A stretch of 64,000 bases of DNA, taken from positions 186,001 through 250,000 of the forward strand of contig RJVL01000006.1 in NCBI GenBank assembly GCA_003755025.1. The letters are read 5' to 3'. Source of the DNA: Diaphorobacter nitroreducens. Its GTDB lineage: Bacteria > Pseudomonadota > Gammaproteobacteria > Burkholderiales > Burkholderiaceae_C. Below, in pieces: positions 26,948 through 35,671 of this stretch. Every line of letters begins with the position of its first letter. Position 1 is the stretch's first letter. Position numbers and translations under genes: made by a program. The notes under the pieces are model-generated. The model saw only the letters and a program-made list of their open reading frames with translations. It made no database searches and had not been told where the DNA came from.

Positions 26948-28393
26948 ATGCCCTTCGCCCTCCCCGCCCTCGTGTCGCTCCTTGACAGCCCAGCGCTGCG
27001 CACGGGCCTGCTCGGCATCTGCGTCACAGTCGCCGGATGCATGGCAGGGGTGCGAACGGACGTACCCTCCCCTGCGCTGCTGCCCGCCGCATGGCCCGTG
27101 CCACCCGTCGCCTTCGATGACAGCACCGTCAGCGTTGACGACCAGGCCGAGTGGGGGATGTTCTACCGCGACCCCACACTGCAAGGCCTGGTGCGCCAGG
27201 CGCTCGAGAACAACCGCGACCTGCGCCTGGCAATGCTGCGCGTGGATGAGGCGCGCGCCGCCCTGGGCCTGCAGTCCGCCGATCGCTGGCCGACCCTGGC
27301 CGTGGGCAGCAGCCACACCCGCGCCCGCGTGCCGGGGGACCTGAACGTGGCCGGCCGCGCCGTCACCACCGGCGAGCACCGCGTGGGCCTTGCCATCAGC
27401 AACTGGGAGCTGGATCTGTGGGGCCGCGTGCGCAGCCTGGAGGCGGCAGCGCAGCAGGCCTACTTCGCCTCCGCCGAAGGCAGCCGCGCCGCCCAGGCCG
27501 CATTGGTGAACCAGGTGGCACGCAACTACCTCGCATGGCGCGAAACGCAGGAACGCATCGCGCTGACAGAAGACACCATCGCCACGCGCCGCGAGAGCCT
27601 GCGCATCTTCGGGCGCCGCCACGCGGCCGGCGCCATCTCGCGCCTGGCGCTGACGCAGGTGGAATCTCTGCTGTACCAGGCCGAATCCATCGGCACCCAG
27701 CTCGCGCAGCAGCAGGCACTGCAGGCCCATGCGCTGGCGCAGCTCGTGGGCGTACCGTGGGATGCGCTGGCCCTGGCGCCGCCCCAGGCTGCCGTCGCCC
27801 TTCCCACCGTGCCCGCGGGATTGCCTTCCGACCTGCTGCTGCGCCGCCCCGACATTGCCGCCGCCGAGCACACCCTGCACGCCGCCAACGCCCGCGTACA
27901 AGCCGCGCGCGCAGCGTTCTTTCCGCGCATCGCCCTGACCACGAGTGCGGGCACCGCCAGCGCGCACCTGGACGGCCTGTTCGACAGCGGCAGCCGCGCC
28001 TGGACGTTCGCTCCCAGCGTCTCTCTGCCGCTCTTCGACGGGGGGCGCCTGCAGTCCAACCTGGATCTGAGCGCCGCACGCCAGAACATCGCCGTGGCCG
28101 ACTACGAAAAGACCGTGCAGACGGCCTTCCGCGAAGTGTCAGACGCGTTGGCCACGCGCGCCACGGCAGCGCGCCAGATCACGCTGCAGCAGGCCCAGCG
28201 CGACGCCTTGCATGAACGCGCGCGTTTGGCGCAACTGCGCTACGACCACGGTGCCACGCCCTACTTCGAAGTGCTGGATGCCCAGCGCGACCTGCTGGCC
28301 GCCGAACAGCAACTCGTGCAGGCACGCTATACGCTGCAGGCCGCACACATCGCCGTCTATGCCGCGCTGGGCGGCGGCGCGCCCGCGCGCTGA
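26948..28393 (+). CDS. RND/NodT-type outer-membrane efflux lipoprotein
   Basis: 481 residues. Outer-membrane exit duct of a tripartite exporter (TolC/OprM/NodT superfamily). The start at 26948 puts a lipoprotein signal at the N-terminus, with lipobox VAGC (C31); earlier in-frame ATGs (26762, 26885) would bury it. After lipidation comes the usual beta/alpha barrel pattern in two halves. Family stretches seen are WELDLWGRVRSLEAAAQQAY, LRRPDIAAAEHTLHAANARV, FPRIALTTSAG and PLFDGGRLQSNLDLS. First gene of a four-gene operon with a HlyD protein and two ABC proteins. Confidence 0.92.
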   Translation: MPFALPALVSLLDSPALRTGLLGICVTVAGCMAGVRTDVPSPALLPAAWPVPPVAFDDSTVSVDDQAEWGMFYRDPTLQGLVRQALENNRDLRLAMLRVDEARAALGLQSADRWPTLAVGSSHTRARVPGDLNVAGRAVTTGEHRVGLAISNWELDLWGRVRSLEAAAQQAYFASAEGSRAAQAALVNQVARNYLAWRETQERIALTEDTIATRRESLRIFGRRHAAGAISRLALTQVESLLYQAESIGTQLAQQQALQAHALAQLVGVPWDALALAPPQAAVALPTVPAGLPSDLLLRRPDIAAAEHTLHAANARVQAARAAFFPRIALTTSAGTASAHLDGLFDSGSRAWTFAPSVSLPLFDGGRLQSNLDLSAARQNIAVADYEKTVQTAFREVSDALATRATAARQITLQQAQRDALHERARLAQLRYDHGATPYFEVLDAQRDLLAAEQQLVQARYTLQAAHIAVYAALGGGAPAR

Positions 28394-28413
28394 CAACCCA
28401 ACGGGACCCTCGC

Positions 28414-29484
28414 ATGACCATTCCCAAGAAAATCCTCATCGCCGCAGCCGCAATCGCTGCCATCGCCGCACTGGGCGGCTACGCCTGGCTGCAGTGGAAG
28501 GAAACGCAGCAGAACGCCGGCCTCGTGGGCGGCAACGGGCGCATCGAGGCCACCGAGGTGGACGTGGCCACCAAGTACGCCGGCCGTGTGGCCGAGATCC
28601 TGGTGCAGGAAGGCGACTTCGTGCAGGCCGGCCAGCCACTGGCACGCATGCAGGTGGACAGCCTGCTGGCCCAGCAGCGCGAGGCTGAGGCCAGCCGCGA
28701 CCGCGCCCTGCAGGCCGTGGCCTCCGCGCGCGCCCAGGTGGCACTGCGCGAGAGCGAGCACACGGCCGCCCAGGCCCTGATCGCCCAGCGCGAAGCCGAC
28801 CTGGACGCCGCTCAGCGCCGCGCGGCACGGTCGGAGACACTGGCGCGCGAGGGCGCATCCTCCGAGCAGGAACTGGACGACGACCGGGCCCGCGTGCGCA
28901 GCGCACAGGCCGCGCTGAAGGCCACGCAGGCACAGGCGCAGGCCGCGGGCGCGGCCATCGTTGCGGCGCGCACCCAGGTGGCCGGCGCCGAATCGGCGGT
29001 AAAAGCCGCCGATGCGACCGTGCAGCGCATCAACGCCGACCTGGCCGACAGCGAACTCGCCGCCCCGCGCGATGGCCGCGTGCAGCTGCGCCTGGCCCAG
29101 CCCGGTGAAGTGCTGGGCGGCGGCGGCAAGCTGCTGAACCTGGTGGACCTGACCGACGTGTACATGAGCTTCTTCCTGCCCGAGACCGTGGCCGGCCGCG
29201 TGGCGCTGGGAACCGAGGTGCGCATCGTGCTCGACGCCGCACCGCAGTATGTGATCCCGGCCAAGGTGTCGTTCGTCGCCAGCACGGCGCAGTTCACGCC
29301 CAAGACCGTGGAGACGGCCAGCGAGCGGCAAAAGCTCATGTTCCGCGTGCGCGCGCGCATCGCACCCGAGCTGCTGCGCAAGCACATCACGCAGGTGAAG
29401 ACCGGCCTGCCCGGCCAGGCCTGGATCAAGCTGGACGCGGGCCGCGACTGGCCGGCGCACCTGCACAACGTCGTGGCCCCCTGA
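28414..29484 (+). CDS. HlyD-family periplasmic adaptor (YhiI-like)
   Basis: 356 residues. An N-terminal membrane anchor (about residues 5-26) is followed by a lipoyl half-motif (VDVATKYAGRVAEILVQEGD, about 48-67). A long Ala/Arg/Gln-rich alpha-helical hairpin (about 80-205) and the second lipoyl half (ELAAPRDGRVQLRLAQPGEV) come next. This is the membrane-fusion protein joining the outer-membrane duct to the inner-membrane ABC proteins. It starts 20 bases after the duct gene; the RbbA-like gene starts 24 bases after its stop. It resembles the adaptor of the YhiI-RbbA-YhhJ set. Confidence 0.9.
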   Translation: MTIPKKILIAAAAIAAIAALGGYAWLQWKETQQNAGLVGGNGRIEATEVDVATKYAGRVAEILVQEGDFVQAGQPLARMQVDSLLAQQREAEASRDRALQAVASARAQVALRESEHTAAQALIAQREADLDAAQRRAARSETLAREGASSEQELDDDRARVRSAQAALKATQAQAQAAGAAIVAARTQVAGAESAVKAADATVQRINADLADSELAAPRDGRVQLRLAQPGEVLGGGGKLLNLVDLTDVYMSFFLPETVAGRVALGTEVRIVLDAAPQYVIPAKVSFVASTAQFTPKTVETASERQKLMFRVRARIAPELLRKHITQVKTGLPGQAWIKLDAGRDWPAHLHNVVAP

Positions 29485-29508
29485 CGGACCGTGACGCCCG
29501 GCTGCTCC

Positions 29509-32319
29509 ATGCCCCAGCATCTTGAGACCGCCACCCCCGTGGCCCGGCTGCGGGACGTGCAACTGCGCTACGGCGCGGCCCAGGCCCTGCGCGGCATCAC
29601 GCTGGACATACCGACCGGCCGCATGGTGGGCCTGATCGGGCCGGACGGCGTGGGCAAGTCCAGCCTGCTGGCGCTGATGGCCGGCGCGCGCGCACTGCAG
29701 CAGGGCAGCGTGCAGGTGCTAGGCGGCGACATGGCGCGCAAGGCGCACCGCGACGCGATCTGCCCGCGCATCGCCTACATGCCGCAGGGCCTGGGCAAGA
29801 ACCTCTACCCCACGCTGTCGGTCGAGGAGAACCTGCAGTTCTTCGCGCGCCTGTTCGGCCACGGCGCGGCCGAACGGCGCAGGCGCATTGACGACCTCAC
29901 GCGCAGCACAGGCCTATATCCCTTCCTCGCGCGGCCCGCGGGCAAGCTCTCGGGCGGCATGAAGCAAAAGCTGGGGCTGTGCTGCGCGCTGATCCATGAC
30001 CCTGACCTGCTGATCCTGGACGAACCCACCACCGGCGTCGACCCGCTCGCACGCGCGCAGTTCTGGGAGCTGATCGCCCGCATCCGCACCGAGCGCGCGC
30101 ACATGAGCGTGATCGTCGCCACCGCCTACATGGACGAGGCGCAGCGCTTCGACTGGCTGGTGGCCATGGACGATGGCGCCGTTCTTGCCACGGGCACACC
30201 GCAAGAGCTGCTGCAGCGTGCTGGCGTCGACACCCTGGAGGAAGCCTTCATCGCCCTGCTGCCCGAAGCCAGGAAGCGCGGCCACAGCCCGGTGGTGATT
30301 CCACCGCTGCCGACCAACGGCGAGGACGACATTGCCATCGAGGCGCAGGGCCTGACCATGCGCTTTGGCGACTTCGTGGCCGTGGACCAGGTGAGCTTTC
30401 GCATCCGACGCGGCGAGATCTTCGGCTTTCTGGGCTCCAACGGCTGCGGCAAGTCCACCACCATGAAGATGCTCACCGGACTGCTGCCTGCGTCCGAGGG
30501 CCGTGCGTGGCTGTTCGGCCAGGCGGTGGACCCGCACGACATGGCCACGCGCCGGCGCGTGGGCTACATGTCGCAGGCGTTCTCGTTGTATGGCGAGCTG
30601 ACGGTGGAGCAGAACCTGGTGCTGCACGCGCGCCTGTTCCATGTGCCGGAAGAACAGGTCACAGCGCGCGTGGACGAGATGCTGCAGCGCTTTGCCCTGC
30701 AGGACGTGCGTGCCACCCTGCCCGCCAACCTGCCGCTGGGCATGCGCCAGCGCCTGTCGCTGGCCGTGGCCATGGTGCACCGGCCCGAGTTGCTGATCCT
30801 GGACGAGCCCACCTCCGGCGTGGACCCGGTGGCGCGCGACGCCTTCTGGCGCCTGCTGGTCGAACTGTCGCGCCGCGACCGTGTGACGATCTTCATCTCC
30901 ACCCACTTCATGAACGAGGCCGAGCGCTGCGACCGCATGTCCATGATGCATGCGGGCCGGGTGCTGGACAGCGACACGCCGGCCGCGCTGATGGCCCGGC
31001 GCGGCGCCCAGACGCTGGAGCAGGCGTTCATCGGCTACCTGCTGGAGGCCGCCGGCGAGCCCGTGGCCGATGACAACGCTACGAAAACAGGAGCTTCCAG
31101 CGCTCTATCGACGGTCGTATCGAACGCAAAAGAGTTCGAAACACCCGCAGATCAAGCGGCGGCAGCTCCTGAAATAGAAGCACCCCGGCACCGCGCCTTC
31201 AGCCTGCAGCGCATGCTGAGCTACATGTGGCGCGAGTCGCTGGAGCTGCGCCGCGACCCGGTGCGCGCCACGCTGGCACTGGCGGGCTCGCTGATCCTGA
31301 TGTTCGTGATCGGCTACGGCATCAACATGGATGTGGAGAACCTGCGCTACGCCGTGCTCGACCGCGACCAGACCACGCTGAGCCAGAGCTATGCCAACGC
31401 GCTCGCGGGATCGCGCTATTTCATCGAGCAACCGCCGCTGTCGGACCATGCCGAGCTGGACCGGCGCATGCGCAGCGGCGAGCTGTCGCTGGCCATCGAG
31501 ATCCCCAGCGGCTTTGCCCGCGACGTGCTGCGCGGCAAGAACGTGGAGATCGGCGCCTGGGTGGACGGCGCCATGCCCATGCGCGCGGAGACCGTGCGCG
31601 GCTATGTGCAAGGCATGCACCAGCATTGGCTGGCCGCGCAACTGCACGAGCGCACGGGGCAGCGCCTGGCCAGCAGCGTGACCGTGCAATCGCGCTACCG
31701 CTACAACCCCGACGTGCGCAGCCTGCCCGCCATGGTGCCGGCGGTGATTCCGCTCTTGATGCTCATGCTGCCGGCGATGCTCACGGCGCTGGCCGTGGTG
31801 CGCGAGAAGGAGATGGGCTCCATCCTCAACCTGTACGTGACGCCCGTCACACGCACCGAATTCCTGCTGGGCAAGCAACTGCCCTACGTGTTGCTGGCCA
31901 TGCTGAACTTCCTGCTCATGTGCCTGCTGGCGGTGACCGTGTTCGGCGTGCCCATCACCGGCAGCTTTGCCACGCTGGCGCTGGCAGCGCTGGTGTTCTC
32001 GGTCACCTCCACCGGCATGGGCCTGCTGGCCAGCAGCGTCACGCGCAGCCAGATCGCAGCCATGTTCTTCGCACTCATCGGCACGCTGATACCGGCGGTG
32101 CAGTTCTCGGGCCTGATCGATCCCGTCTCGTCGCTGGAGGGCAGCGGCCGCCTCATCGGCTCGGTCTACCCGGCCACATACATGTTCATGATCAGCCGCG
32201 GCGTCTTCAGCAAGGGACTGGGCCTGGCCGATCTGCAGGGAGCGCTGCTGCCGCTGCTGGCGTCGGTGCCCGTGGTCATGCTGGGCGCGATTGCGCTGCT
32301 GAAGAAGCAGGAGCGCTGA
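29509..32319 (+). CDS. RbbA-like ABC transporter: two ATPase domains fused to an ABC-2 permease
   Basis: 936 residues. The first ATPase (about 10-240) has Walker [10 protein letters not shown] and signature [10 protein letters not shown]. The second (about 275-515) has GSNGCGKST, but a degenerate signature ([10 protein letters not shown]). An ABC-2 permease half follows (about 570-936), with [19 protein letters not shown] and a cluster of C-terminal membrane segments. This layout is that of RbbA, reported as ribosome-associated in E. coli, although its operon partners argue for export. GTG at 29491 is an alternative start. A repeat-derived stretch at about residues 525-558 links the second ATPase to the permease. 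Confidence 0.9.
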   Translation: MPQHLETATPVARLRDVQLRYGAAQALRGITLDIPTGRMVGLIGPDGVGKSSLLALMAGARALQQGSVQVLGGDMARKAHRDAICPRIAYMPQGLGKNLYPTLSVEENLQFFARLFGHGAAERRRRIDDLTRSTGLYPFLARPAGKLSGGMKQKLGLCCALIHDPDLLILDEPTTGVDPLARAQFWELIARIRTERAHMSVIVATAYMDEAQRFDWLVAMDDGAVLATGTPQELLQRAGVDTLEEAFIALLPEARKRGHSPVVIPPLPTNGEDDIAIEAQGLTMRFGDFVAVDQVSFRIRRGEIFGFLGSNGCGKSTTMKMLTGLLPASEGRAWLFGQAVDPHDMATRRRVGYMSQAFSLYGELTVEQNLVLHARLFHVPEEQVTARVDEMLQRFALQDVRATLPANLPLGMRQRLSLAVAMVHRPELLILDEPTSGVDPVARDAFWRLLVELSRRDRVTIFISTHFMNEAERCDRMSMMHAGRVLDSDTPAALMARRGAQTLEQAFIGYLLEAAGEPVADDNATKTGASSALSTVVSNAKEFETPADQAAAAPEIEAPRHRAFSLQRMLSYMWRESLELRRDPVRATLALAGSLILMFVIGYGINMDVENLRYAVLDRDQTTLSQSYANALAGSRYFIEQPPLSDHAELDRRMRSGELSLAIEIPSGFARDVLRGKNVEIGAWVDGAMPMRAETVRGYVQGMHQHWLAAQLHERTGQRLASSVTVQSRYRYNPDVRSLPAMVPAVIPLLMLMLPAMLTALAVVREKEMGSILNLYVTPVTRTEFLLGKQLPYVLLAMLNFLLMCLLAVTVFGVPITGSFATLALAALVFSVTSTGMGLLASSVTRSQIAAMFFALIGTLIPAVQFSGLIDPVSSLEGSGRLIGSVYPATYMFMISRGVFSKGLGLADLQGALLPLLASVPVVMLGAIALLKKQER
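31081..31182 (+). repeat. Dispersed repeat family, copy 8, inside the RbbA-like gene
   Basis: Two halves: GAGCTTCCAGCGCTCTATC, then, after an unrelated stretch, GATCAAGCGGCGGCAGCTCC followed by TGAAATAGAAG. It is translated in frame and falls in the linker between the second ATPase and the permease, a tolerant position. Confidence 0.55.
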
Positions 32320-32322
32320 CCA

Positions 32323-33471
32323 ATGCCCGGCTCCTCCTCATCCGTGCGCCTGCACCTGCTCAACATCTACCGCCTGGGCGTGAAGGAGTTGTGGAGCCTG
32401 CTGCGCGACCCCACCATGCTGGTGCTGATCGTGTATGTGTTCACGCTGTCGGTGTACGCCGCCGCCACGGCCATGCCCGAAATCCTGCACAAGGCGCCGA
32501 TTGCGATCGTGGACGAGGACCAGTCGCAACTGTCGCAGCGCATCGTTTCGGCCTTTTACCCGCCGCAGTTCAACACGCCGGCGCTCATCACCGCACGCGA
32601 GATGGATGCGGGCATGGACGCGGGGCACTACACCTTCGTGCTCAACATCCCGCCCGACTTCCAGCGCGACGTGCTCGCGGGCCGCGCAGCGGAAGTACAG
32701 CTGAACGTGGACGCCACGCGCATGAGCCAGGCCTTCAGCGGCAATGCCTACGTGCAGCAGATCGTGCTGAGCGAGGTCAGCGAATTCGTGCAGCGCTACC
32801 GCGGCACCGCAGCCCCACCCGTGGATCTGGCGCTGCGCATGCGCTTCAACCCCGCGCTGGACAAGGCATGGTTCGGCAGCCTGATGGAGATCATCAACAG
32901 CGTGACCATGCTGTCCATCATCCTCACGGGCGCGGCGCTGATCCGCGAGCGCGAGCACGGCACCATCGAGCACCTGCTGGTCATGCCCGTCACGCCCACC
33001 GAGATCATGCTGGCCAAGGTCTGGTCCATGGCGCTGGTGGTGCTGCTGGCGGCCACGACGTCGCTGGTCCTGGTGGTGCAGGGGCTGCTGCGCGTGCCCA
33101 TTGGCGGCTCACTGGGGCTCTTCCTGGCCGGGGCGGCGCTGCACCTGTTCGCCACCACCTCCATGGGCATCTTCATGGCCACGGTGGCGCGCAGCATGCC
33201 GCAGTTCGGGCTGCTCATGGTGCTCACGCTCATCCCGCTGGAGATGCTGTCGGGCGGCACCACGCCGCGTGAGAGCATGCCGGCGCTGGTGCAGAACCTG
33301 ATGCTGGCGGCCCCCACCACGCACTTCGTGGAGCTGGGCCAGGCCATCTTGTACCGCGGCGCAGGCATGGACGTGGTGTGGCCGCAGTTCCTGGCGTTGG
33401 CGGGCATCGGCTCGGTCCTGTTCGCCCTGTCGCTGGCGCGCTTTCGCCGCACCATCAGCAGCATGGCCTAG
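32323..33471 (+). CDS. ABC-2 type permease (YhhJ-like)
   Basis: 382 residues. One N-terminal membrane segment (about 22-48) is followed by a large periplasmic domain (about 50-185, PIAIVDEDQSQLSQRIVSAF). A five-segment membrane domain comes next, with TGAALIREREHGTIEHLLVM, the ABC-2 EREHGT coupling motif. It forms the second membrane half of the exporter with the RbbA-like protein. ATG at 32323 lies 3 bases after that gene's stop, and its ribosome site (GGAG) lies inside the upstream gene, so the two are coupled. Last gene of the operon; substrate unknown. Confidence 0.91.
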   Translation: MPGSSSSVRLHLLNIYRLGVKELWSLLRDPTMLVLIVYVFTLSVYAAATAMPEILHKAPIAIVDEDQSQLSQRIVSAFYPPQFNTPALITAREMDAGMDAGHYTFVLNIPPDFQRDVLAGRAAEVQLNVDATRMSQAFSGNAYVQQIVLSEVSEFVQRYRGTAAPPVDLALRMRFNPALDKAWFGSLMEIINSVTMLSIILTGAALIREREHGTIEHLLVMPVTPTEIMLAKVWSMALVVLLAATTSLVLVVQGLLRVPIGGSLGLFLAGAALHLFATTSMGIFMATVARSMPQFGLLMVLTLIPLEMLSGGTTPRESMPALVQNLMLAAPTTHFVELGQAILYRGAGMDVVWPQFLALAGIGSVLFALSLARFRRTISSMA

Positions 33472-33489
33472 CACCGCTGAATCAGCTTG

Positions 33490-33498
33490 TGCGATAAT
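33490..33498 (+). promoter_or_regulatory. Extended -10 promoter of rpmE2
   Basis: TGCGATAAT is a TGn-extended -10 element 70 bases before the rpmE2 start, within the 97-base gap after the exporter operon. Confidence 0.55.
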
Positions 33499-33568
33499 TG
33501 CGGGCTTTTTTGCGGAAAGTACACTGGAATAGGCTGGTGCGGCTCCCGCTGACTTGAGGAAGAAGATC

Positions 33569-33823
33569 ATGAAAGAAGGCATCCACCCCAATTACCGCGA
33601 AGTGCTGTTCGTTGACCTGTCCAACGGCTTCAAGTTCGTGACCCGTTCCTGCGTGAACACGAAGGAAACCGAAACCTTCGAAGGCAAGGAATACCCCCTG
33701 TACAAGCTGGACACGTCCTCCGAATCGCACCCCTTCTACACCGGCACGCAAAAGTCGGTGGACAACATGGGCGGCCGCGTGGAGCGTTTCCGCAACCGCT
33801 TCGGCAAGACCGCAGCGAAGTAA
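33569..33823 (+). CDS. rpmE2: 50S ribosomal protein L31 type B
   Basis: 84 residues. The start at 33569 ([20 protein letters not shown]) has GAGGAAG upstream; a TTG five codons earlier is not needed. It lacks the zinc-binding CxxC pairs of type A L31 (only one cysteine, RSCVNT), which marks it as the zinc-independent type B form. The ending [11 protein letters not shown] is conserved. In several proteobacteria this form is induced by zinc shortage; here no second L31 gene is in view and I see no Zur box. Confidence 0.95.
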   Translation: MKEGIHPNYREVLFVDLSNGFKFVTRSCVNTKETETFEGKEYPLYKLDTSSESHPFYTGTQKSVDNMGGRVERFRNRFGKTAAK

Positions 33824-33894
33824 GCAGCAAGGCCTGCCCCGTGCAGGCCCGTGCAGGCAGGTGGCGAGCCCATTCGCCGCACCTGCACACACCA

Positions 33895-33925
33895 GGCAGC
33901 CCGGCTTCTCCGCGCTGCCTTTTTT
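33895..33925 (+). terminator. Intrinsic terminator of rpmE2
   Basis: GGCAGC and GCTGCC enclose a CCGG...CCG inner stem and are followed by six T residues, about 70 bases after the rpmE2 stop. Confidence 0.85.
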
Positions 33926-33973
33926 ATTGCGCACTCCGCTATCCTCGGCCCAACGCCATTTCCCCCCGTCCGC

Positions 33974-35671
33974 GTGATACACCCGACCCCCGCCATCGTT
34001 GCCCAGAGCGCCGTGCGCCCGCTGCCGCGTTGGGCCTTGCTGCTGCTGTGCCTGGCCTATGCCGTTCCCGGCTTCGTGGGGCGCGACCCGTGGCGCAATG
34101 CGGACATCGCCTCGTTCGGCTACATGCGCGAACTGGCCCTTGGGCGCACCTCCTGGATGGACCCGCTGCTGGTGGGCGTGCCGCCGGATGGCGACGGACT
34201 GCTGCCCTACTGGCTGGGCGCGTGGGCCATCCAGGCGCTGGACGGCTGGCTGCCGGCGGAGCTTGCCGCGCGCCTGCCGTTCGTCGCGCTGCTGCTGCTG
34301 ACCCTGGCGGCCACCTGGTACAGCGTGTACTACCTGGCGCGCAGCCCCGGCGCACAGCCCGTGGCCTTTGCCTTCGGCGGCGAGGCGCAGCCCGCCGACT
34401 ATGCCCGCGCCATGGCCGATGCCGGCCTGCTGGCCTTCATCGCCTGCCTGGGACTGGCCCAGCTGTCGCATGAAACCACGAGCTACCTCACCCAGCTGTG
34501 CTGCACCGCGCTGCTGTTTTACGCTGGCTCCGCAATGCCTTGGCGCACGGCGTGGCCCACCTTCACCGCCATTGCCGGGCTGCTGGGGCTTGTGCTCAGC
34601 GGCGCCCCCACGCTCGCAGTGCTGCTGGGCCTGGGCTGTGCCTGGCTAGTGGCCTGCACGCGCGGCGCGACACTGCGCAACCGCGCAGTGGCAGCGGGCG
34701 TGCTGCTGGCCGCCACAGTGGCCGCTGCCGCGCTGGCGCTGCAGTTGGACCTATGGCGCTGGCGCATCGTGCGCTTTGAAGATCTGAAACAGTGGCAAAG
34801 CCTGGTGCGCCTGTTCATCTGGTTCAGCTGGCCCGCCTGGCCCCTCACGCTGTGGACGCTGTGGCGCTGGCGGCAGCAGATCCTCAGCCGCGAATGGCAC
34901 CGGCACCTGTTACTGCCGCTGTGGTTTGCCCTCGTGGCCGTGACAGCCACACTGACCACCCAGCCGGCCGACCGCGCACTGCTGCTGGGCCTGCCCGCCC
35001 TGGCGGCGCTGGCCGCCTTTGCGCTGCCGACGCTGCGGCGCAGCATCGCAGCGCTGATCGACTGGTTCACCCTGCTGTTCTTCAGCGCCTCGGCCATCGG
35101 TATCTGGGTGGTGTGGCTGGCGGTGCAGACGGGGGTGCCGGCCAAGCCCGCGGCCAACGTGGCCAAGCTGGCGCCCGGCTACGTGCCGTCGTTCTCGCTG
35201 TTGGCCTTCGGCGTGGCGCTGGCCGCCACGGCTGCGTGGTGTCTGCTGGTGGTCTGGCGCGCGGCACGCAACCGCCCCGCCATCTGGCGCAGCCTGGTGT
35301 TGCCCGCGGGTGGCGCCACGCTGGGCTGGCTGCTCATGATGACCTTGTGGCTGCCGCTGCTGAACTATGGCCGCAGCTTCGCACCCCAGGTGGCGGGTGT
35401 TGCCGCAGCCATCACCGACCGCGACAGCTGCGTGGTCGGCTACGGGCTGAACCGTGCGCAGTTGGCCGCGCTGCTGCACCATGGGCAGCTGCACATGGTG
35501 CCCACCGAACAGCTGGCGCAGTGCGACTGGGTCATCGCAGACGCCTCCGCCGCACCGCTGGTGAGCGCGTTGCTGCCCCCGGCGCAGTGGCAGGAGATGG
35601 CGAGCGTCAGCCGCCCCACGGACCGCGGCGACCGCATGCTGGTGCTGCGCCGCACGGCCCGCAAGCGCTGA
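33974..35671 (+). CDS. GT-C fold glycosyltransferase-like membrane protein (ArnT/PMT family related)
   Basis: About 565 residues from GTG at 33974 (VIHPTPAIVAQ); the only earlier in-frame ATG (33851) precedes the rpmE2 terminator. No clear ribosome site is seen, so the start is tentative. About 10-12 membrane segments. GFVGRDPWRNADIASFGYMR (about 33-52) sits where ArnT-type enzymes carry the catalytic aspartate in the first periplasmic loop (family knowledge). The C-terminal soluble part is about 100 residues. Such enzymes move a sugar from an undecaprenyl carrier to an envelope target; the target is unknown. The stop overlaps the MATE start by one base. Confidence 0.75.
   Translation: MIHPTPAIVAQSAVRPLPRWALLLLCLAYAVPGFVGRDPWRNADIASFGYMRELALGRTSWMDPLLVGVPPDGDGLLPYWLGAWAIQALDGWLPAELAARLPFVALLLLTLAATWYSVYYLARSPGAQPVAFAFGGEAQPADYARAMADAGLLAFIACLGLAQLSHETTSYLTQLCCTALLFYAGSAMPWRTAWPTFTAIAGLLGLVLSGAPTLAVLLGLGCAWLVACTRGATLRNRAVAAGVLLAATVAAAALALQLDLWRWRIVRFEDLKQWQSLVRLFIWFSWPAWPLTLWTLWRWRQQILSREWHRHLLLPLWFALVAVTATLTTQPADRALLLGLPALAALAAFALPTLRRSIAALIDWFTLLFFSASAIGIWVVWLAVQTGVPAKPAANVAKLAPGYVPSFSLLAFGVALAATAAWCLLVVWRAARNRPAIWRSLVLPAGGATLGWLLMMTLWLPLLNYGRSFAPQVAGVAAAITDRDSCVVGYGLNRAQLAALLHHGQLHMVPTEQLAQCDWVIADASAAPLVSALLPPAQWQEMASVSRPTDRGDRMLVLRRTARKR

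Noticed and set aside
31227-33272. 681-codon plus-strand frame overlapping both ABC exporter genes
   Set aside because: Same strand but wrong frame of two well-supported genes; translation is a Pro/Arg/His mixture.
34792-35670. Upstream extension of the MATE frame into the glycosyltransferase gene
   Set aside because: The extension is out-of-frame shadow of the glycosyltransferase; the real MATE start is ATG 35671.
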